Shown here: piece after piece, positions 39,701-46,598 of the stretch | Position numbering within the stretch: position 1 is the first letter of the stretch | Layout of the letters: every line of letters starts with the position of its first letter | Virus record (IMG/VR): IMGVR_UViG_3300005917_000003 | Location: 1 to 46,675 of that record | Origin: a virus | DNA length: 46,675 nt | Direction: 5' to 3' (one strand) | Translations under genes and position numbers: made by a program | Notes under the pieces: model-generated | What the model was told of the DNA's origin: nothing | Databases searched by the model: none | Seen by the model: only the letters and a program-made list of their open reading frames with translations

Positions 39701-41758
39701 ACAGAGGTAGGTGCTGCCACAAGTGGAAACATTGCAGATGGTGATACCACAAATGAAATGGCAGTGTGGAATGAAACGGCTGGAGAGTATCAGGCCACAA
39801 ACTACAACGGCTTAAACTTTGACCCTGCCACTAAATCCCTCTACGAAAACAGTAAGAAAGTAATCAACCACCAAGAGATCAACAACACGGTAGCAGATGG
39901 CAAGGGTATGTGGCTCGATGGGACTAACGATAATATTTCGTTAGGAACGGATACGGAACTTGATTTGGGAACGGGAGATGGCAGCTATTTTGTAAGATTC
40001 AAGAATACGGGAAATGATGCAGATTATAATTTCATCTTTGATGTGTTGGACGGTACGACTAATGACAGGCAAGAGATAATAATAGGAAATGGTGGATTGC
40101 TAAGACTATACATAAAGGAGAATAATGTTGCGAAGTATGCCGAAGGGACAACGGATGTAGGTGCAGATGGGTTGGTTCATTCAGTAGCGGGAACGATTGA
40201 TAGAAGTAGTGCGACAGGGTTAAAGATTTACCTTGACGGAAAAGAGGAGACATACGGGACACAGGAAGACCCGACTTCACTTACAGGAAGTATTGCATCA
40301 ACAGGTATTAAATATGTTGGAATTTCCCAAAATGGAACATCCTATCCATTCGCTGGATCAATCTACTCATTCAGTTATTGGAACATGGCCTTATCCGCCT
40401 CGGAGGTACTTGCGTTATCGGAGGGCGGTGCGACTCCTTATAAATATACGGGGGCGAGTAATGCGGAACTAACAAGCGGGACACTTACGATTGGGAAACA
40501 ATATAGAATAGTAGACTGGATAACGAATGATGACTTTACCAATATAGGTGGTACTAATGTGGATGGCAATGAATTTACTGCTACGGGAACCACACCCACC
40601 ACATGGACAAACAGTTCAGTAGTAATAAGAATAGGCGAAGTCCTATCGCTTGACCCAGCGGGGATGTCAACAGCAACGTGGTACGACCAGAGCGGTAACG
40701 GGATTGATGGAACGGTGAGTGGTGCGGTTGTAAGTAATATGCCAGAGAATACGATAGTGGGAAGATTCCTTGAAGCAATATCAGCAGAGAATACCTCCAT
40801 TTATTCTATAAGTTCAAGTAATGACAAATCTGCAGCTGCCGTAATAAGAAACATTGGGACACAGAATAACTACATTCTATTAGCAGCTTATGGTTCGACA
40901 CATGCTGGCACGTCATCTGGAATTACAAGGGCGGGATTGACAGAAATGTCATGGGGAAATAGTACGGGATTCTTCTTTCGTGGGATATCTAATGCACCTC
41001 TATACTTTGCTACAAATAATACGGTACGAATGACTGTTTTAGGTTCAGGCAACGTAGGCATAGGGACTGTTTCGCCGAGTCAATTATTAACAGTAGATAA
41101 TGGTACAAGTATAGGCACTTACACTACGTCAGGATGGGTTCATGCTTCAGACAGTACAATGAAAGAGAAAATTAAGCCATTACGGAATACGTTAGGTAAG
41201 ATACAGGCATTAAACGGCATTATGTTCGTTTGGAAAACAAAGGTTGGAACAGGAACAAATACAACCACAACAAAGAAAAAGCAGATTGGATATATTGCAC
41301 AGGAAGTTGAGCCAATTATCCCAGAGGCTGTTTTATACGATTCGGTTAATGATACATATTCAATGGCATATAGTCAAGTTATTCCTGTAATTACAGAAGC
41401 GATAAAGGAGCAATACCGAATCTCCACAATCACAACAGGGGGAACAGCAACGGATACATATACGGTTAATGACACTACGGGGATACCGAGAACAGCGTTA
41501 GCAGCTACGATATATTATAACTCCCCTACTGCGATAGACTTCGTGGCAGGGTACAAGCAGATAGGGAATGGTCAATATGACGGGCAAATTATATCTATTA
41601 CTAGCTTTAAAAACAACTATACGATAACGCTAGATCAGGGCGACAATGTGAAACTTGACGAGGGAGTGACGTGGGTAGGTGGCAAAGGTGATGAGATAGT
41701 ACTGAAGTGGGTTGAAGAACTTTCTAATTGGTATGAGAGGAGTAGGAGCGATAACTAA
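36791..41758 (+). CDS. Long tail fibre/spike with signal peptide, YadA-like, LamG and S74 parts
   Basis: 1,655 residues, the largest gene. Residues 1-19 (MKKILLFLFIFLSLSGFSQ) are a signal peptide. Residues 282-340 and 727-785 are a duplicated segment (ANVT.GS.KITL.GTPTGAAL). Between them, about 514-688, is a YadA-head-like repeat region (IGEGAGNFT, VGTDAFNGNTTG, IGDSAGYN). A LamG/concanavalin-like domain lies at about 1037-1212, a second DQSGNG segment near 1300, and an S74 intramolecular chaperone at about 1451-1543 (ASDSTMKEKIKPL; IGYIAQEVEPIIPEAV). About 110 residues follow the S74 part. It is the likely host-receptor fibre, trimerised and trimmed by the S74 domain. Confidence 0.8.
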   Translation: MKKILLFLFIFLSLSGFSQWNIKVDTVDLYRGGELYYQRSATDTVFLNADTILLGDAGLWQHVTEHDGTYLESLTADDSLLIDGIIKYKGIKQNANRGLKFVMWRPADSVMYLSVYDLDSLGTIITDSLMITDIISTTLVDSLMVLVIEYGDSLVQFISTEDLQDSIFADYTTMLTDRTDEWVRNDSIKIDTTVTRVYGAGINVVTGSHPNITVTATEVDGSITNEGDISVTAGGANTSVLHSNTSGSTDVTLSGSTYLNVTEAGNTVTFTPTGLQPTITPANVTAGSNKITLGGTPTGAALQAFSIDVDETKINHDNLLNYVGGQHYLQPDIDTVNDDITGMLKATSGVLAQAVAGVDYPAALWDTTGGTPTLRTLHHVDNGNIMAAQFGVALYIDRDTEYSPLAAPPNALYVGGYSEFDSAVVMKNMDTLVTVPTFALTLSATGDTVLKYPWPEGEVVEDSVQWRLDATTGRIFPKSDKSIELVNTTSASTGVIYKEGESFIHNFANTTPIGHNVFIGEGAGNFTMDGTTNQASNNTIVGTDAFNGNTTGASNMGIGWQVLKLNTTGSWNSAIGTQSMIVNTTGYGNTANGVSALRSNTIGFYNLGLGYASLYSNTTGWGNIGIGAATGWNNTTGTGNIFIGDSAGYNASQKVDAVNSMALGSYTYTTASNQFVYGNSSVTRHEFNGGSVFAPDLAVATGDTSVGFNPLTGEFYAKEDVALVTPANVTVGSTKITLAGTPTGAALQAFSIDVDETKINHDNLLNWVAGKHFLRSEIDSVDKDIPYTSTLEKMVMIDTVTGIIYRRSRIPVAVGDSIGEMLYWDGDSWEPAYGKHLIWDPTPGSMGINSYTPNARLEVIGEDEETAIIGISSGDNSIGGYFEITGVPGDGTGYAVYAHGEEDGGGAYGVWAQSDSSAGIALYATSQDGTALSVAGRANFSDYIEFDQAAAPSPTTDRLYNVSGDLFWNGTEVGAATSGNIADGDTTNEMAVWNETAGEYQATNYNGLNFDPATKSLYENSKKVINHQEINNTVADGKGMWLDGTNDNISLGTDTELDLGTGDGSYFVRFKNTGNDADYNFIFDVLDGTTNDRQEIIIGNGGLLRLYIKENNVAKYAEGTTDVGADGLVHSVAGTIDRSSATGLKIYLDGKEETYGTQEDPTSLTGSIASTGIKYVGISQNGTSYPFAGSIYSFSYWNMALSASEVLALSEGGATPYKYTGASNAELTSGTLTIGKQYRIVDWITNDDFTNIGGTNVDGNEFTATGTTPTTWTNSSVVIRIGEVLSLDPAGMSTATWYDQSGNGIDGTVSGAVVSNMPENTIVGRFLEAISAENTSIYSISSSNDKSAAAVIRNIGTQNNYILLAAYGSTHAGTSSGITRAGLTEMSWGNSTGFFFRGISNAPLYFATNNTVRMTVLGSGNVGIGTVSPSQLLTVDNGTSIGTYTTSGWVHASDSTMKEKIKPLRNTLGKIQALNGIMFVWKTKVGTGTNTTTTKKKQIGYIAQEVEPIIPEAVLYDSVNDTYSMAYSQVIPVITEAIKEQYRISTITTGGTATDTYTVNDTTGIPRTALAATIYYNSPTAIDFVAGYKQIGNGQYDGQIISITSFKNNYTITLDQGDNVKLDEGVTWVGGKGDEIVLKWVEELSNWYERSRSDN
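37634..37810 (+). repeat. Fibre duplicated segment, copy 1
   Basis: Encodes 59 residues starting ANVTAGSNKITLGGTPTGAA. Copy 2 at 38969-39145 shares most residues, including AFSIDVDETKINHDNLLN. The two copies flank the YadA-like insert. Confidence 0.85.
38969..39145 (+). repeat. Fibre duplicated segment, copy 2
   Basis: Encodes ANVTVGSTKITLAGTPTGAA and onwards, with the same 59-residue length as copy 1. Third positions differ, often towards G or C here, so this copy has a different history from copy 1. Confidence 0.85.
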
Positions 41759-42609
41759 TGAGAAACATACTATTCATATTATTGATTTTTTTGGTTGGGT
41801 GTAGTCCTGTGCCGATAAACGTGCTGGTGAACCCTCCAACGAATGATAAGCCTCCAACGGGGTTTATTATAGCTGATAGATACGAGTTCGCTACAGAGGC
41901 TGACAGACCGCCTAATAAGGATTTAAATACTTGTGCAGTATGGGGAGTGAATCATGTCCATCGTAGGGCAGGGGGAATGTACAATCCTGACGGTAGTCCT
42001 GTCCCTGCAAATGATCCTAGAAACTACTTTGAGAGCAACGCTGAACAGGCTAAATGGGTGAACGGGACGATAGCATTAGTAACTGATTTAAATAAGCACC
42101 CTGAGTCTTGTGGAGTTGTCGGCAGTTCGATTGCTACAATCAAGAACTACGATGCACCTGTATTTGTTTCAGCACGGATGAAGGTTGCTCCTAGAGGTGG
42201 TACGTATTGGACTGCGTTAGTAAGCTATAGTCCAAATGGTTGGCTTCCTGAATCGGATTTTCACGAATTTGAATGTACTGACAGTAAGGCATTTACAAGT
42301 TCAATACATAGGATAGTTGATGGCAAGCACGTAATGACCCACACTAAGAAATTTACCTTTCCCGTTGACCTGTCTGATAAATTCCATATTTATTCAGCAT
42401 TGGTACTGCCAAACAGTATGACAATCTACCTTGATAACGTAGCGATATGGACAATAAACGAAGTAGGATTAAACGTAGAACCTATTTACTTTATGATAGA
42501 AAATCAAATATACAGCAATTGCGATACAACCTTAATAAACGATTCCAATAAGGCAATAATGTTTCCAACCTCCGCATACGTGGATTGGATACGAATATAC
42601 AAACCATGA
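41758..42609 (+). CDS. GH16-like glycoside hydrolase lipoprotein
   Basis: 283 residues. MRNILFILLIFLVGC is a type II signal with the lipobox LVGC (Cys15). The mature part fits the GH16 jelly-roll: an ExDxxE catalytic motif ESDFHE (Glu165, Asp167, Glu170), a following SSIHRI, and FHIYSALVLPNSMTIYLDNV near the C-terminus as in laminarinases and other GH16. The enzyme would cleave beta-linked polysaccharide, as a surface lipoprotein or as a depolymerase if also carried by the virion. It directly overlaps the fibre stop (TAATG) and overlaps the next gene by 4 bases. Confidence 0.75.
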   Translation: MRNILFILLIFLVGCSPVPINVLVNPPTNDKPPTGFIIADRYEFATEADRPPNKDLNTCAVWGVNHVHRRAGGMYNPDGSPVPANDPRNYFESNAEQAKWVNGTIALVTDLNKHPESCGVVGSSIATIKNYDAPVFVSARMKVAPRGGTYWTALVSYSPNGWLPESDFHEFECTDSKAFTSSIHRIVDGKHVMTHTKKFTFPVDLSDKFHIYSALVLPNSMTIYLDNVAIWTINEVGLNVEPIYFMIENQIYSNCDTTLINDSNKAIMFPTSAYVDWIRIYKP

Positions 42610-43085
42610 AGAAGCTAATCATTTTGCTGATGCTCCTGTCCACGATAGGATTCAGCCAGACGGCTTCGATACCTGAGTTACAGGCGATGCCAAAAGAAAC
42701 CGTTATCATACCCGTAAATGTAGCAAATTGGGTGGAGATTGGAGCGTTGTCTATCTACATAGATTTCGACCCAACTGTGCTGAAGTTTTGTGGTTCTGAA
42801 TTATCTCAACCTGATATGATGATCGGAAACCAGGGTGGCCATATAATCTTAATATGGACAGCTACTCCTTCGGTTTCAGGTGGTGGGATAGTATGGAATA
42901 CATGGACATTTGACGGGACAATAGCACAGCTTTACTTCGAGGTTTACGGATCTTCTACATTAGACTTCACAAGCCAATGCGAGGTGGTGCAATTAATTCC
43001 ACCTAATACGCTTAATTATATTACTGTTCAGTATACAAACGGATCTATTTATATACCCATGAGGGGATGCACACGACTAAAATAA
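42606..43085 (+). CDS. Secreted cohesin-like protein (159 aa)
   Basis: Start at 42606 (ATGA overlap) gives the signal peptide MKKLIILLMLLSTIGFSQ. The mature part, KETVIIPVNVANWVEIGALS followed by IYIDFDPTVLKFCG and IILIWTATPSVSGGG, has the text pattern of cohesin or cohesin-like beta-sandwich domains. No dockerin is seen in the neighbouring GH16-like protein. It may be a small adhesin or surface-binding protein paired with the hydrolase. The C-terminus has three Cys residues. Confidence 0.6.
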   Translation: MKKLIILLMLLSTIGFSQTASIPELQAMPKETVIIPVNVANWVEIGALSIYIDFDPTVLKFCGSELSQPDMMIGNQGGHIILIWTATPSVSGGGIVWNTWTFDGTIAQLYFEVYGSSTLDFTSQCEVVQLIPPNTLNYITVQYTNGSIYIPMRGCTRLK

Positions 43086-43091
43086 ACTACC

Positions 43092-43304
43092 ATGATACGA
43101 CTAGACATCACTACAGGAGCTACAAGCACAATCGGATCTTTCATATTAGGCATGATCCCTACATTTACCCACGAAACGAAAGATGAAATCGTGTTCTTTT
43201 TTCAGGTAGGTGCTTTTTTAATAAGTATTATCGTTGGTGTATTAACGGCAATAAATATCTGTCATAAAATAAAAGAGAGACGAAGTATTAACAAAAACAA
43301 GTAA
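43092..43304 (+). CDS. Holin-like membrane protein (70 aa)
   Basis: One strong membrane helix (FFFQVGAFLISIIVGVLTAI), perhaps with a weaker N-terminal hydrophobic stretch (SFILGMIPTF), and a basic C-terminal tail (HKIKERRSINKNK). Size, charge and place ahead of the endolysin fit a holin or anti-holin. Confidence 0.55.
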   Translation: MIRLDITTGATSTIGSFILGMIPTFTHETKDEIVFFFQVGAFLISIIVGVLTAINICHKIKERRSINKNK

Positions 43305-43307
43305 GTT

Positions 43308-43538
43308 ATGAGTAATTTTAAAGACACAGTTACTACCATTTGCGGAGTTGTAGCTGGTATTGCAACAGCGATTATCGGAGTACTTGCAACAGGATCAATT
43401 ACATTACCAGGATGGGTATTAGTGATTGCAGTTATTCTTGAAGCGGTATCAATAGCTATTATCGGAGCTTTACAGGGTAGAAATGCAGATGGCTCACGGA
43501 AAACCCCAGCACAGATCGAAGCTCAAAAGACCGAGTAA
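43308..43538 (+). CDS. Putative holin (76 aa, two membrane helices)
   Basis: Hydrophobic segments TTICGVVAGIATAIIGVLA and LPGWVLVIAVILEAVSIAII with a charged tail (GRNADGSRKTPAQIEAQKTE). This is a class II holin layout. With the previous gene it probably forms a holin pair that releases or activates the M15 peptidase encoded at 43822. Confidence 0.65.
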   Translation: MSNFKDTVTTICGVVAGIATAIIGVLATGSITLPGWVLVIAVILEAVSIAIIGALQGRNADGSRKTPAQIEAQKTE

Positions 43539-43838
43539 ATGAGGATACTGATTGCCGACCAGAATGCAGATCAAAGGGAACTAATTAAACGTATCTACAC
43601 AGGTCATTGGATAAGGGAAGCCAAACATTCAACCGAAGTTTTAGCTAAGTGTAAAGACTTTGATTTAATCTTTACAGATGTTTGGTTTCCTGGACTCGGA
43701 GGGATGCTTTATTTGCATCAGCTCCATAAGAAAACAAAAGCTAAGATCGTATTAGTATCAACAGGAGAAAATCACGGGTGGAATGACTATATTCGCAAAC
43801 CTTTTAAGAGGGATCAAATCTATGACTACATCAAATGA
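43539..43838 (+). CDS. Stand-alone response-regulator receiver-like protein (99 aa)
   Basis: A CheY-like pattern: RILIADQNADQRELIKRIYT (first strand, with Asp7 but not the usual acidic pair), DLIFTDVWFPGLGGM with a phospho-acceptor candidate Asp47, KIVLVSTG with Ser74/Thr75, and YIRKPFKRDQI with Lys87. It is shorter than usual (about 120) and carries no output domain. It starts one base after the holin stop and overlaps the endolysin start, so it is co-expressed with lysis genes. Possible timer or host-signalling mimic; function not known. Confidence 0.75.
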   Translation: MRILIADQNADQRELIKRIYTGHWIREAKHSTEVLAKCKDFDLIFTDVWFPGLGGMLYLHQLHKKTKAKIVLVSTGENHGWNDYIRKPFKRDQIYDYIK

Positions 43839-44247
43839 GTTTGTCCTACACGACTATTTAGATTCTCAGATAGGTGCAAGGAATGGCTATGAAGAACAAT
43901 TCCAACCACCCGATCACATCATTGAGAACCTTAAAGAACTACACGAGAACCTAATCAAGCCGTTGATGGATTTCATGTACGGTGGAAAGTTTGTTATCTC
44001 GTCAGGTTATAGATGTCCAAGAGTAAATAAGAAGGCTGGCGGGGCTGGTCGATCCCAACACATGACAGGGATGGCTGTGGATTTAAAGTACGTTAGAGAT
44101 AACCAAATGGACAACGGGGAGATCATTAATACTTTAATAATGCTGGATCTTCCTTTCGATCAATGTATAGATGAATTTAATTTATCATGGGTGCATTTGT
44201 CCTTTGACCCATCTAGAAACAGAAGGCAGTTACTTAAAATAGGATAA
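43822..44247 (+). CDS. Peptidase M15-type endolysin
   Basis: The ATG at 43822 gives MTTSNEFVLHDYLDSQIGAR; an earlier ATG lies in the receiver gene. The M15_3 signature is present: FVISSGYRCPRVNKKAGGAG then S78-x-H80-x-x-G83-x-A85-x-D87 (SQHMTGMAVD) and a later SWVHLSFDP with the third zinc ligand. It is a zinc L,D- or D,D-peptidase that cuts peptidoglycan cross-bridges to lyse the cell. No signal peptide, so it depends on the holin. Confidence 0.88.
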   Translation: MTTSNEFVLHDYLDSQIGARNGYEEQFQPPDHIIENLKELHENLIKPLMDFMYGGKFVISSGYRCPRVNKKAGGAGRSQHMTGMAVDLKYVRDNQMDNGEIINTLIMLDLPFDQCIDEFNLSWVHLSFDPSRNRRQLLKIG

Positions 44248-45230
44248 TGAAGGTAGTAACAGATAAAGGGATTCTGGTCAGATCGTATATAGAACGATTC
44301 TCCCACACACCTAAACTTTCACTAGCCAGAAAAATCTATTCAGAGAATGCTTTACTATTTAAAGACGTTGAAGAAGCGAGGTCAATGATTCGTTATCATA
44401 CGGGTAAGACGGGTAGGAGGCATTTATGTAAAGATCCATCTAGTAAGCTAATCGGAGCGTGTGAATTACCTGAAAGTATCTGCAAAGAGTACGTAAGGTA
44501 TGAGATGCCAAAGGTTAACAATAAGATTCTTTGTTTATTTGATATTCACTTCCCCTTCCATGATAACAACATTCTAGAATTGGCTTTACAATATGGCAAG
44601 GATCACGGAGCTAATACTGTTCTATTGGGTGGTGATGTGGTTGATTTCTATTCTTTGAGTTGGTTTTCACACGAGCCTAACCTGTCCACCTTCCAACTGG
44701 AGAGAGAGATGTTCTGGCAGTTCTTAGATGTGATAGATCATTATATGCCTAATGCTAAAGTAATCTGGCAAGAGGGAAACCACGAGCGTAGGTACGAGAA
44801 CTACCTAATGAGTAAAGCTCCAGAGATATTCGATACAGAAGAATTTAAACTTGAGTTTCTATTTAAGTGCGAAGAATTGGGGGTTACTTATGTAGGAGAT
44901 AAGAGAGTAATAAAGATAGGTAAGATCAATTCAGTTCACGGGGATGAGTACGGCAACTCAATTAACACCCCTGTCAATGCTGCGAGAAACCTATTCTTAA
45001 AAGCTAAAGCCTGTGCAATAGAAGGACACTTTCACGCTACCTCAGAGCATACAGAAACGGACATAGATGGTAAGGTTATCACTTGTTGGAGTGTGGGTTG
45101 CTGTTGTGGGCTTCATCCTAAATACAGACCTTTGAACAGGTGGAATAATGGATTTGCGGAGATTGAACTTGAAAAGGATGGGAACTTTACGGTACACAAT
45201 CACAGAATAGTGAAAGGGAAAATAGTATGA
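44247..45230 (+). CDS. Calcineurin-like metallophosphoesterase
   Basis: 327 residues. The metal-binding motifs occur in order: CLFDIHFPFHD (DxH), LGGDVVDFYS (GDxxD), EGNHERRYENYL (GNHE), SVHGDEYGN and GHFHAT (GHxH). A 90-residue N-terminal extension with a basic patch (RSMIRYHTGKTGRRH) precedes the catalytic core, as in other phage members. The substrate may be a nucleic-acid end, cyclic nucleotide or phosphoprotein; the family is too broad to decide. Four-base overlap with the following gene. Confidence 0.88.
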   Translation: MKVVTDKGILVRSYIERFSHTPKLSLARKIYSENALLFKDVEEARSMIRYHTGKTGRRHLCKDPSSKLIGACELPESICKEYVRYEMPKVNNKILCLFDIHFPFHDNNILELALQYGKDHGANTVLLGGDVVDFYSLSWFSHEPNLSTFQLEREMFWQFLDVIDHYMPNAKVIWQEGNHERRYENYLMSKAPEIFDTEEFKLEFLFKCEELGVTYVGDKRVIKIGKINSVHGDEYGNSINTPVNAARNLFLKAKACAIEGHFHATSEHTETDIDGKVITCWSVGCCCGLHPKYRPLNRWNNGFAEIELEKDGNFTVHNHRIVKGKIV

Positions 45231-45910
45231 GCGGATTGAGTTTCATTTGGAAGGTTGTAGTTGTCATAGGATTGATTTTGATTCTAGGAACATCTACGGG
45301 ATTGGTAATCCAGTCATTTGGTAGAGCCAAAGAACGTAAACTCAAAGAGGTTGCTTTATTGGAACGGGATGAATGCCGAACCGCTCCATCTACTGAAGTG
45401 ATAATTCACGACTCTGTATTTATATATGATACTATCTTCATAAAATCCAAACCTATCTACCATGAGCCAGCAACACCCCCAACAGAGAGCCAAGTGGCGA
45501 AAGCTTGTTCAGCTAAATATTCAATCCCAGTTCGGTTCACAAAAGAAGGCGAAACGTGGCGTTTCCTTGCCACCTATACTATCAAAGATTGCTGGCTGGA
45601 AGATATGGAAATATCTAACGCTGTCCTACCAAAAAGAATTTCTATTCAAACCAAACAAATAGACACCTGCATCGCTAAACTCCCACAATACCGACCCGTA
45701 AACCATTGGCTACTTCAGGGAAGCGTAATAGGTAACAGTTTATCCAAGATGCCAAATGCTGATTTGATGGTTGGTTATTCTATTAAGGACTATTTCATTA
45801 TCAGTTTAGGTGGGGAGTACAACACTTATCATAATGAGTTATACGCTAAACTAAGCTTCGGAATATATTTAGACCCAGTTAGAAGAAGATTAACCAGACA
45901 AGGCAAATGA
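45227..45910 (+). CDS. Spanin-like envelope protein (227 aa)
   Basis: An N-terminal membrane helix (WKVVVVIGLILILGTSTGLV) is followed by a periplasmic region with two Cys (ECRT, KACSAK) and by C-terminal beta strands (DLMVGYSIKDYFIISLGGEY; ELYAKLSFGIYLDP). It lies just after the endolysin and phosphoesterase. One membrane anchor at the inner membrane and possible outer-membrane strands would fit a unimolecular spanin, but spanins share no sequence motif, so this rests on layout only. Confidence 0.5.
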   Translation: MSGLSFIWKVVVVIGLILILGTSTGLVIQSFGRAKERKLKEVALLERDECRTAPSTEVIIHDSVFIYDTIFIKSKPIYHEPATPPTESQVAKACSAKYSIPVRFTKEGETWRFLATYTIKDCWLEDMEISNAVLPKRISIQTKQIDTCIAKLPQYRPVNHWLLQGSVIGNSLSKMPNADLMVGYSIKDYFIISLGGEYNTYHNELYAKLSFGIYLDPVRRRLTRQGK

Positions 45911-46158
45911 GACACCTAACTAAAGAAGAATATAACGAGGTTATTAATAAGCAACTCGAACATCACAATGTGAAGATTGAGGATATAGGACACGAAGAAG
46001 GTTGGTATAATAAATACACCCAGACCGAAGCTCAACACGCAGAATGGAAAGCGTGGACAATAACCTATATAAGGAAGAAATGTCGAGTATCTAAAGTGTG
46101 GGCTGAAAGAACCTTCCCCTGGTTAGACTTAATGCACGGACTAAAAATCAAAGGATGA
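45907..46158 (+). CDS. Hypothetical protein (83 aa)
   Basis: A helical, His/Trp-rich soluble protein (YNEVINKQLEHHNVKIEDIG; WKAWTITYIRKKCRVSKVWA) of unknown function. Overlaps both neighbours by 4 bases. Confidence 0.65.
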   Translation: MRHLTKEEYNEVINKQLEHHNVKIEDIGHEEGWYNKYTQTEAQHAEWKAWTITYIRKKCRVSKVWAERTFPWLDLMHGLKIKG

Positions 46159-46400
46159 AGCCATGTCGTGACGAAGACCGCATCAGAAGACTTATTTCCG
46201 TTCACGAGAACCAGCAGATTGTTCTCAAATCTATGGTAGACTATCACCAAGTAAGAATTAATATGCTCACGGATTACGTTAGTGAGATCCGAAAGCCTGG
46301 ATTCAAATTCAAGAATCAGAGCATTATTATGAGCGAGAAGCCGAAACCCGACCATATTGTAATCGCCAGCAACACCTACACGGGAGAATCCTATCTTTAA
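46155..46400 (+). CDS. Hypothetical protein (81 aa)
   Basis: Basic helical N-terminus (RDEDRIRRLISVHENQQIVL), then a hydrophilic tail ending TYTGESYL. It is the last gene of the late region; the following 198 bases to the early gene have no ORF. Confidence 0.6.
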   Translation: MKPCRDEDRIRRLISVHENQQIVLKSMVDYHQVRINMLTDYVSEIRKPGFKFKNQSIIMSEKPKPDHIVIASNTYTGESYL

Positions 46401-46565
46401 GCATGCCCACAAGAGGTACAACGAACGATCTATTGAAAGTAGTATCCTAGTAGGTTTGAATATTAAAGTCCGTTAGACATCGTTATTTACTATATTATAA
46501 TAAGGTGGCTTGTTTATACCCAATATAAACTACATAATAAATAAGGTTTTTCGATTAGTTTAATG

Positions 46566-46573
46566 TACTTTTG
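46566..46573 (+). promoter_or_regulatory. Early promoter -7 box (TACTTTTG)
   Basis: TACTTTTG is a perfect TAnnTTTG box, 25 bases upstream of the ATG at 46599. There is no TTTAC or AAAATAACAC element at the distance used by P1-P3; only a T-run (46547-46551) lies near the -33 position. The absence suggests a different activation mode for early genes. The rest of 46401-46598 shows no hairpin or tRNA that I can see. Confidence 0.6.
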
Positions 46574-46598
46574 TTTTTCAATCAAATCTAAAAAAGCT

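Noticed and set aside
45462-45662. Embedded + frame inside the spanin-like gene, considered as an Rz1-type partner
   Set aside because: No signal peptide or lipobox; basic composition typical of a shadow frame.
46486-46508. TTTAC at 46486 as a fifth member of the TTTAC-N18 promoter class
   Set aside because: The sequence 18 bases on starts CTTGTTTA and does not match TAnnTT.
46401-46598. Possible tRNA or ncRNA in the last intergenic region
   Set aside because: No cloverleaf, CCA end or stable hairpin could be seen; only the early -7 box is supported.
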